From an uncultured Lachnospiraceae bacterium (GTDB lineage Bacteria > Bacillota > Clostridia > Lachnospirales > Lachnospiraceae), in contig CAKRJP010000006.1 of the NCBI GenBank assembly GCA_934351835.1, forward strand, positions 1-64,000: 64,000 bases of DNA, given 5' to 3'. Below, one piece after another: positions 57,743-64,000 of this stretch (the first letter of the stretch is position 1; every line of letters starts with the position of its first letter). Below the pieces are notes generated by a model, which ran no database searches, was not told where the DNA came from, and worked only from the letters and a program-made list of their open reading frames with translations. A program made the translations under genes and the position numbers.

Positions 57743-58936
57743 TTACTGATCTTTTCTCCAAACCATCTTGTTGACTACATTTACATATCCCTGAATGATA
57801 CGAACAACTTTCATCGATACTGTTTCATCAACATAATCCGGACAAGGTTTACCAAGCACACCTTTCTGCTTCATCTCAATTGCCATATCTGTAGCATTGA
57901 GAAGTTCTTTTGTTGTAATACCGGCCAAAATGAAGTCTCCAGCTTCCAATGCTTCCGGTCTCTCTGTTGATGTACGGATACATACAGCAGCAATCGGATG
58001 TTCAATAGAAAGATAGAAAGAACTTTCTTCCGGTAATGTACCTGAATCAGATACAATTGCCAATGCATTCATCTGAAGCTTGTTATAATCATTAAAACCA
58101 AGTGGTTCATTGACTCTTACTCTTGGATCAAGCTTGAATCCACTCTTTACTAATCTGTTCTTACTTCTCGGATGGCAAGAATACAGAATCGGCATGTCAT
58201 ACTTCTGTGCAAGCGCATTGATTGCAGTAAAAAGACTTAAGAAGTTCTTCTCAGAATCAATATTTTCCTCACGATGCGCAGAAAGCAAAATATATTTGTC
58301 CTTTTCAAGTCCAAGTCTGTCCAAAACATCGCTCTTCTGAATCTTTTCCAGATTCATGTGAAGCACTTCCGCCATAGGAGAACCAGTCATATATGTTCTC
58401 TCTTTTGGAAGTCCTGTATCTGCAAGATATTTACGTGCAAACTCTGAATAACATAAGTTCACATCAGAAATAACATCTACGATACGTCTATTTGTTTCCT
58501 CCGGAAGGCACTCATCTTTACATCTGTTTCCTGCTTCCATATGGAAAAGCGGGATATGTAATCTCTTTGCGGAAATTGCTGATAAACAAGAGTTTGTATC
58601 TCCCAACACGAGATATCCATCTGGCTGCAGCTCAGAAAGAAGTTCAAAAGATCTTCCTAAAATATTACCACAAGTCACTCCAAGATTCTCTCCAACAACC
58701 GGAACCAGGATATCCGGTCCGAACTCACCAAACGTATTCTTCAGTTCGAAGTCTTCCCAGAATACAGTACTCAAATTTCTATCCCAGTTCTGATTGTAAT
58801 ATACAACACAACAATCAAAATATTCTCTACATCTTTTGATTACCGCAGCAAGACGGATAATCTCCGGACGCGTTCCGCAACCAATCATCACTTTCGTGCG
58901 GCCATCATTTTTCCATTTAAAATTATGTTCAACCAT
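57743..58936 (-). CDS. capG: CapG-like non-hydrolysing UDP-sugar 2-epimerase
   Basis: A 397-residue enzyme of the non-hydrolysing UDP-GlcNAc 2-epimerase family: KVMIGCGTRPEIIRLAAVIK, GYLVLGDTNSCLSAISAKRL, IPLFHMEAGNRCKDECLPEETNRRIVD, and LLSAHREENIDSEKNF. As CapG/WbjD/FnlC it epimerises at C2 in the last step of UDP-L-FucNAc synthesis. Its order after CapE and before CapF on the strand supports that role over plain UDP-ManNAc synthesis. GGGAGAG precedes the start. Confidence 0.88.
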   Translation of the reverse strand: MVEHNFKWKNDGRTKVMIGCGTRPEIIRLAAVIKRCREYFDCCVVYYNQNWDRNLSTVFWEDFELKNTFGEFGPDILVPVVGENLGVTCGNILGRSFELLSELQPDGYLVLGDTNSCLSAISAKRLHIPLFHMEAGNRCKDECLPEETNRRIVDVISDVNLCYSEFARKYLADTGLPKERTYMTGSPMAEVLHMNLEKIQKSDVLDRLGLEKDKYILLSAHREENIDSEKNFLSLFTAINALAQKYDMPILYSCHPRSKNRLVKSGFKLDPRVRVNEPLGFNDYNKLQMNALAIVSDSGTLPEESSFYLSIEHPIAAVCIRTSTERPEALEAGDFILAGITTKELLNATDMAIEMKQKGVLGKPCPDYVDETVSMKVVRIIQGYVNVVNKMVWRKDQ

Positions 58937-59070
58937 TTCAATATCTCTCCCATCAATATGACTTCATTCTTGTTTATAGTTTTTTATGGGGTCTGACCCC
59001 TCTTGATTTTTATATTTTAATAATTAAGCACTTTTTCTTCCATCTCATCTTTAACTCATTCGCTTCCCCT

Positions 59071-59655
59071 CTATATAAATTTATCAGACAAATGCTTTAT
59101 TGATTTATTAATATGTTTTAATGCTGAAAGTTCATCTCTAATCTGGGGTTCCATAGTTAATATATTTCCAATAAAATTAATATCTATCGTATAATTTTCC
59201 GTCATTACTTTCCCACAAGTTTCATAGCTAATCTTAACATCAAAAACTTTATCCGGATAATCTCTAAAATCAAATCCAGAACTTATGTGTTGTTGTGGTG
59301 CAAGAAAAACATTTTTTAGATTTGTGATATTAAAATCATTTAAATCTTTCTCTCCCGCTTTTCCCCATTCCAAGTCTGGAGTCATCTTTAATGAAAGTAA
59401 TTTTGCAGGAGAATTACCAAAATTTTTTATAATCAATGAGTAAAATACATCCACTCCGCTTTTTACAATATAAAAAACAAGATTTCCTCTATTCTGTTCA
59501 AAATACTGATTTTTCTGTTCATTTAATTGCTTTTTCATTTCTTTTAAATTCTGATATGTATAATATATAGCAATTACTGACCCAATAAATGTAAACAAAC
59601 TTAATATTAATCCAATAAACTGAAATAATGTGGAATGCCATTCTGCTAGTGTCAT
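59071..59655 (-). CDS. Hypothetical protein with one membrane helix, inside the FucNAc genes
   Basis: A 194-residue protein; the ATG at 59655 follows AAAGGTGG. An in-frame extension of 23 codons reaches into capE and has no support. One N-terminal helix (about 12-35: IGLILSLFTFIGSVIAIYYTY) is followed by a coiled coil (LKEMKKQLNEQKNQYFEQN) and a beta-rich domain with no known family. It separates capE from capG, which are usually adjacent. It looks like an anchored accessory protein; its A/T-rich codons suggest it is a later insertion. I do not recognise it. Confidence 0.65.
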   Translation of the reverse strand: MTLAEWHSTLFQFIGLILSLFTFIGSVIAIYYTYQNLKEMKKQLNEQKNQYFEQNRGNLVFYIVKSGVDVFYSLIIKNFGNSPAKLLSLKMTPDLEWGKAGEKDLNDFNITNLKNVFLAPQQHISSGFDFRDYPDKVFDVKISYETCGKVMTENYTIDINFIGNILTMEPQIRDELSALKHINKSIKHLSDKFI

Positions 59656-59677
59656 ATTGAAACCACCTTTTATTCTT

Positions 59678-60715
59678 TTACTCCATCTTCTCCAGTTCTT
59701 CCTGAATATATGTAAGTGATGCAATCTTCGCTTTCGTTTCTTCCAGATTCAATCTTGTTGTATTATTAGAATTAAACTCTGTCAGAGTGTTTCTCTTGTC
59801 ATCTCCATCTTTGAAATACTTATCATAATTCAGTCCACGATTGTCAGCCGGTACACGGTAGAAATTACCCATATCCACTGCTTTCGCACACTCTTCATTC
59901 GTCAGAAGTGTTTCATACATCTTCTCACCATGACGAATACCAATTACCTTAATATCCTCTTTCTTGCCACCGAACAGCTCGCACACTGCTTCAGCCTGTG
60001 TCTGAATTGTACAAGCTGGAGCTTTCTGAATCAGAAGATCTCCATTCTCGCCATGCTCAAATGCAAATAATACAAGATCAACCGCTTCTTCCAGACTCAT
60101 AATAAAACGTGTCATAGATGGCTCTGTCAGAGTAATCGGATTTCCCTGCTTAATCTGATCAATCCAAAGTGGGATAACTGATCCACGACTGCACATAACA
60201 TTTCCATAACGAGTACAACAAATCTTTGTTTTTCCAGACATTCTGGATTTTGCAACTGCAACTTTTTCCTCGATCGCCTTTGTAATTCCCATTGCATTAA
60301 TTGGATAAGCTGCCTTATCTGTTGATAAGCAAATAACAGACTCTACTCCTTCCTCAATCGCCGCTGTAAGTACATTTTCTGTTCCTATAACATTTGTACG
60401 AACTGCCTCCATCGGGAAGAACTCACATGATGGCACCTGCTTTAAAGCTGCTGCATGAAAGATATAATCTACTCCCGGCATCGCACCTCTTACAGATTGC
60501 AAATCACGAACATCTCCAATATAAAACTTGATTTTATCTGCTACTTCCGGCATTCTTGCCTGAAAATCGTGTCGCATATCATCCTGTTTCTTTTCATCTC
60601 GTGAAAAAATGCGGATTTCTCCAATATCTGTTTTAAGGAAACGATTCAAAACCGCATTTCCAAATGAACCCGTTCCACCAGTTATCATAAGTGTTTTTCC
60701 TGCAAATAAACTCAT
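59678..60715 (-). CDS. capE: CapE-like UDP-GlcNAc 4,6-dehydratase/epimerase
   Basis: A 345-residue polysaccharide-biosynthesis SDR. LMITGGTGSFGNAVLNRF is the NAD motif, RIFSRDEKKQDDMR and YIFHAAALKQVPSCEFFPMEAVRTNVIGTENVL are family hallmarks, and the usual catalytic Tyr is replaced by the MGITKAIEEK motif (the Lys is kept), as in CapE/FlaA1-type enzymes. It starts UDP-L-FucNAc synthesis by dehydrating UDP-GlcNAc and inverting C5. AGGGAGAAAAAAC precedes the start. It is followed by the hypothetical protein, capG and capF. Confidence 0.9.
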   Translation of the reverse strand: MSLFAGKTLMITGGTGSFGNAVLNRFLKTDIGEIRIFSRDEKKQDDMRHDFQARMPEVADKIKFYIGDVRDLQSVRGAMPGVDYIFHAAALKQVPSCEFFPMEAVRTNVIGTENVLTAAIEEGVESVICLSTDKAAYPINAMGITKAIEEKVAVAKSRMSGKTKICCTRYGNVMCSRGSVIPLWIDQIKQGNPITLTEPSMTRFIMSLEEAVDLVLFAFEHGENGDLLIQKAPACTIQTQAEAVCELFGGKKEDIKVIGIRHGEKMYETLLTNEECAKAVDMGNFYRVPADNRGLNYDKYFKDGDDKRNTLTEFNSNNTTRLNLEETKAKIASLTYIQEELEKME

Positions 60716-60760
60716 TGTTTTTTCTCCCTATCTGTAAGTTTTTTCCTTTTTATATCTTCT

Positions 60761-61675
60761 TTAAAATTTTAAGTTCCATAATTCACCAAGTTTAAAATCA
60801 TATTCATCCGGATAAATTTTATCCATTCCGTTATCACTCGTAAATGTCATTTCTCCAAAGTATACTTTTCCATCAATTTCATACAAATCCACTCGTACCT
60901 GATCAATTCCTTTACACAGCTTCAAAACAATTTCTTTCATCAAGTCAAATTGATCCGGTCTATTTATCGATATATCTGAGCTTGGATAGTCTCCAATACT
61001 GAATGACTGCCGTTTCCAATCCATATCATATATAGTTCTTTTGTGGTTTATAAATCTGTCACAATCTACTCTACAGTAATAAGAGTGCCCCCCCATACAT
61101 ATGAATTTATAATCATTAATATTAGCCCCCATATATTTTTCAATAATTATTCTAGGCTTAATATTTTCATAATGCATCTCAAAATTCATATCTGCAAGAT
61201 TTCTTTTTAAATAATAATCATATTTCAACTTAAGAAGTTTCTTATCAATTCCAACTGACTTATCGCAAAGTGTAACGCTTCCACTATCATGATTGCATTT
61301 TATTACAAATTTATCAGGTAATTCATCAAAATCAATTTGATCAAAATTATCATATACTCCCAACAATGGAATTAAATATTCTTCCCCAATGACAGACGCA
61401 ACCCATTCTCTAACCAGATATTTATCTGCTAATTTTGTCTTTTCAGATGTTGCACATAACAATTTTGATACATTCAATTTTTCTGTATATCGTTCCGGAC
61501 TATCCCAATGCAGAGTATTACCTGTGGATTTTTTATATGCTTCAGCTATTAACCTCTTTTTATCTTCTAAAGACATTTTTTTATGCTTTTGTATTTCTAA
61601 CATTGTGCGCTTCTGGTTTCTCTTTACAATCAGAGTCTGTGGCACTATCTTTTTAAGTACTTCCTTTAATGACAT
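60761..61675 (-). CDS. TupA-like ATP-grasp protein
   Basis: A 304-residue protein. The TupA-like ATP-grasp pattern is visible: HWDSPERYTEKLNVSKLL, YLVREWVASVIGEEYLIPLLGVYDNFDQIDFDELPDKFVIKCNHDSGS, IIEKYMGANINDYKFICMGG, and VDLYEIDGKVYFGEMTFTSDNGMDKI. Members are encoded in capsule and teichuronic-acid loci and probably ligate an amino acid or modify a glycan; the acceptor is not known. GGAGG precedes the start. It lies between the flippase and capE, so it likely modifies the repeat unit. A/T-rich codon use sets it apart from genes to its left. Confidence 0.85.
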   Translation of the reverse strand: MSLKEVLKKIVPQTLIVKRNQKRTMLEIQKHKKMSLEDKKRLIAEAYKKSTGNTLHWDSPERYTEKLNVSKLLCATSEKTKLADKYLVREWVASVIGEEYLIPLLGVYDNFDQIDFDELPDKFVIKCNHDSGSVTLCDKSVGIDKKLLKLKYDYYLKRNLADMNFEMHYENIKPRIIIEKYMGANINDYKFICMGGHSYYCRVDCDRFINHKRTIYDMDWKRQSFSIGDYPSSDISINRPDQFDLMKEIVLKLCKGIDQVRVDLYEIDGKVYFGEMTFTSDNGMDKIYPDEYDFKLGELWNLKF

Positions 61676-61718
61676 TTTTAATTACGCCTCCTATATTATA
61701 TCTTTTTATGTTTTGTTT

Positions 61719-63179
61719 TTATTTTCCTCGTTTAATACTTACTTTGCATACTTCTAGAATTTCTTTTGCAAGTTTATTCTTTGTAATTTTTGCAGAAACA
61801 AGCAAACTTAAAGAATAAATTACTATGCCAATTACAATTTTGATTGCCAACTTATAAAAAGTACTTTCAAGAGTAATATTTAAATTATATACTATCACTC
61901 CCATTAAACATGAGCTGAGCAATACTATAGCTATAAATTTTAGCGGTTCTAAAAAATCAACATACTTTCTTGCATATACAATTTGAACCCCAAATACAAT
62001 TATTTCAGTCACCAATGTTCCTATTGCCGCACCTACTGATCCTAGCTTTGGTATTAATAAAGTATTTATTATTACATTTGTTATTGCCCCCAATATACAA
62101 GACCAAACAAATACTTTATCTAATTCATTAGGCAATAATACTTGCGTTCTAACCACATTTGCCATAGCAATAAACAAAGTACTTGGCAATAAAATATAAA
62201 ATAGAATTACACATTTATCATATCCTGTTCCATAATAGAATGGAACAAAATCAGTAATTATAGACATCATCCCCGCCATTATAGGTGCTGAAATCAATAC
62301 TGCTAACACTAATGACTTTTGAACTATTTCACTTAATTGATCTATTTTTAGTTTATTTACCAAATTAGACATTCTTGGTAGCATTACAGTACCAAACGCT
62401 GTAACAATACATAGAGGTAAACTAATCAATTTGTCCGTACTATCATAAAATCCCACCTCTACTGTTCCACTCATTGCTCCCAACATAATTTTGTCCATTA
62501 CTCTATAAAAACTTATAGCAATGGTTGGTATAAACAAAATCATATTTGGTTTTATATGCTTAATGATGTCACAAGGCTCTATCTTCACATGATCCACAAA
62601 TTTTGAAACAAATGGCCATAATAATGCTTGATTTAAGAAAATGGCCCCTACCATAATCAAAGTATATACCGCTACATCCGATTTCGATTTAACAAAGATA
62701 AATATACAGATAGTCGAAACAATTTTTACAATTGCATTTCTCCCAACAGTAATTCTAAATTCTTCTAGCCCCTGAAAAAACCATGTAATATCTATTCCGG
62801 CAGAGATTACATATAAAATCATTATCCAGTATATAATATTATTATCCTTAAATATCACCACCATTAAAATATATCCAATAATGCAAATGATTGAGATACT
62901 TAATTGCATTAAATATATACTCCAAAATACTTGGCTTAAATTGCTTCTATTTTCTCTATTTTTAGCAATCATTCGATTCCCATAATTATTTAAGCCCATC
63001 ATTGTAACAAGAACAAAATAATTAGCTGTCGCATATGCATATGCATATATTCCAATTCCTTCTGGTTGTAACACTCTTGAAACGTAAGGTGTTACAAGTA
63101 AAGGTGTCACAATTGTAAGCATCTGATAAAGAATATTATATATAAAATTACGTTTAACACTTGGAGTCTTGCTATTCAC
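61719..63179 (-). CDS. Wzx-type oligosaccharide flippase
   Basis: A 486-residue membrane protein with about 14 helices (polysaccharide-synthesis/MATE-like fold). VKRNFIYNILYQMLTIVTPLLVTPYVSRVLQPEGIGIYAYA is the typical start of RfbX/Wzx flippases, and WFFQGLEEFRITVGRNAIVKI and YDSTDKLISLPLCIVTAFGTVMLPRMS follow. It moves lipid-linked repeat units across the membrane. It starts with GTG at 63179, after AGAGG, and overlaps the preceding acyltransferase gene by 8 bases. No Wzy-type polymerase is in view. Confidence 0.93.
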   Translation of the reverse strand: MNSKTPSVKRNFIYNILYQMLTIVTPLLVTPYVSRVLQPEGIGIYAYAYATANYFVLVTMMGLNNYGNRMIAKNRENRSNLSQVFWSIYLMQLSISIICIIGYILMVVIFKDNNIIYWIMILYVISAGIDITWFFQGLEEFRITVGRNAIVKIVSTICIFIFVKSKSDVAVYTLIMVGAIFLNQALLWPFVSKFVDHVKIEPCDIIKHIKPNMILFIPTIAISFYRVMDKIMLGAMSGTVEVGFYDSTDKLISLPLCIVTAFGTVMLPRMSNLVNKLKIDQLSEIVQKSLVLAVLISAPIMAGMMSIITDFVPFYYGTGYDKCVILFYILLPSTLFIAMANVVRTQVLLPNELDKVFVWSCILGAITNVIINTLLIPKLGSVGAAIGTLVTEIIVFGVQIVYARKYVDFLEPLKFIAIVLLSSCLMGVIVYNLNITLESTFYKLAIKIVIGIVIYSLSLLVSAKITKNKLAKEILEVCKVSIKRGK

Positions 63180-64000
63180 TTATAATCCTCTTTTCTAACA
63201 GAAATCTTTTTGCTTTTTGAACTATCCACAAAGTCAATACCGATAACAAAAAAACACACGCCCACTCAATCAAATAGAATAACGAAAAATCCATCTTATT
63301 TTTTACTATTCTAAAAAGCAAAATGTATATTGGATGTATTAAATATAATGTAAATGAATTCTTGCTTATGTATTCAATAAAAGAATTTTTAATGGCAGGT
63401 ATATATCTAATCAGCAATAACGTCACTGTCATCCCAAAAGACAGATAATGTAAATTAACCGGACGTTTTCCTGTTGATGGTGAAAAAATAAAACCATTTT
63501 TATCAATTATACATGTAGCTATAAATACTAATAACCAAATAATATATCCATACCTTTTCCATTTCTCATTAACCTTCGCCCATATGCAATCCTGCATTAC
63601 TATCAAATATGCCATACAACACATCAACCATTGATCTACCAAAATCCATCCAATATACGATTCGCCGATATAATTTATGTATAACATCTTCACAAAAGTA
63701 TATACTGTAATTTCTATTGCAATAAATAATACAAATGAAACATTATTTTTAAATCGTGATATTATTTTATTACATATCGGTCCCAGTAATGCATTAATAA
63801 AATATACTTTTACAATCCATACATATCCAATACTATCCTCACACATCAAAAAAGAATTAATCCACTGCTTGGGCGGGAATAAATCTAAACGGCCTATTAA
63901 ATAATAAAGAAAAAACAGTGCCACTGAATATGTAATTATAAATATATATGTCGGTTTTAAAAGTCTTTGTACCCTTTTTCTACAGTATAAATAATAACTA
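63172..64000 (-). CDS. Membrane acyltransferase (Acyl_transf_3), 3' part
   Basis: The gene enters from the right edge; the frame is open to 64000 (SYYLYCRKRVQRLLKPTYIFIITYS before VALFFLYYLIGRL), so the start lies outside. About ten hydrophobic helices are visible. WIVKVYFINALLGPICNKI and FSPSTGKRPVNLHYLSFGMTVTLLLIRYI and SKNSFTLYLIHPIYILLF match OafA/WecH-like acyltransferases, which acetylate sugars of surface glycans. The conserved N-terminal Arg/His motif (usually R-x10-H) would be outside the window. It overlaps the flippase gene and is very A/T-rich. Confidence 0.8.
   Translation of the reverse strand, partial: SYYLYCRKRVQRLLKPTYIFIITYSVALFFLYYLIGRLDLFPPKQWINSFLMCEDSIGYVWIVKVYFINALLGPICNKIISRFKNNVSFVLFIAIEITVYTFVKMLYINYIGESYIGWILVDQWLMCCMAYLIVMQDCIWAKVNEKWKRYGYIIWLLVFIATCIIDKNGFIFSPSTGKRPVNLHYLSFGMTVTLLLIRYIPAIKNSFIEYISKNSFTLYLIHPIYILLFRIVKNKMDFSLFYLIEWACVFLLSVLTLWIVQKAKRFLLEKRIISE

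Overview
The window looks like a chromosomal piece of an anaerobic gut Firmicute, most likely a Lachnospiraceae member of the Dorea/Mediterraneibacter/Coprococcus kind. This is inferred from strong GGAGG-type ribosome binding sites, A/T-rich third codon positions, a class B sortase paired with an SPKTG-anchored protein, meso-diaminopimelate dehydrogenase, a Met T-box, ECF and QueT transporters, clostridial ChW repeats and a molybdenum accessory cluster typical of gut clostridia. No rRNA, tRNA, CRISPR array or intact insertion sequence was seen. Most genes lie on the minus strand.

Layout. 1-407 is the 5' end of a galactose/glucose-binding lipoprotein gene. 690-2776 is a decayed mobile-element segment (remnants of RecT, YqaJ exonuclease, a DUF932 protein and a MobC-like protein) that carries an apparently intact ParE/RelE-Phd toxin-antitoxin pair. 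2948-3599 is queT behind a pseudoknotted leader, probably a preQ1 riboswitch. 3654-19304 is mostly core: a large membrane-anchored protein with a dead C39-like domain, a METTL25-like methyltransferase, a two-component system, a lipase-like hydrolase, citrate synthase, rsmA, tatD, ddh, metG with a T-box, and a short Rpn-type gene. 19639-20916 is a cysteine desulfidase-like gene.

20979-30970 is a molybdenum block: modABC, a MOSC-MogA fusion, moaA, an XdhC-like protein with swapped domains, a MoeA-like protein with a Cys tail, a phosphatase-HD fusion, a TylF-like methyltransferase with an N-terminal Rossmann fold, and a MobA-ModE fusion. It looks like the maturation half of a molybdenum hydroxylase system; the hydroxylase itself is not in the window. 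31028-39696 holds two envelope sensor-like proteins, a beta-helix lipoprotein next to a two-component system whose regulator is frameshifted, a ZIP transporter, an ArsC/Spx-like protein and a full-length Rpn nuclease. 40096-41569 is a two-gene membrane system (DUF5058-like) behind a long palindromic operator.

41865-64000 is an envelope-polysaccharide region: glmS, a nucleotidyltransferase, CpsB/CpsC/CpsD control proteins, class B sortase with its likely SPKTG substrate, LCP ligase, an ECF S component, VanZ, an XRE-UDP-glucose dehydrogenase fusion, a CHAP/ricin/Big2/ChW secreted hydrolase, the CapE-CapG-CapF UDP-L-FucNAc pathway, a TupA-like ATP-grasp protein, a Wzx flippase and a truncated acyltransferase. 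The last three genes are visibly richer in A/T, which suggests recent acquisition. Together these genes make nucleotide sugars, build and flip a surface polysaccharide, control chain assembly by tyrosine phosphorylation and attach glycan and protein to the wall.
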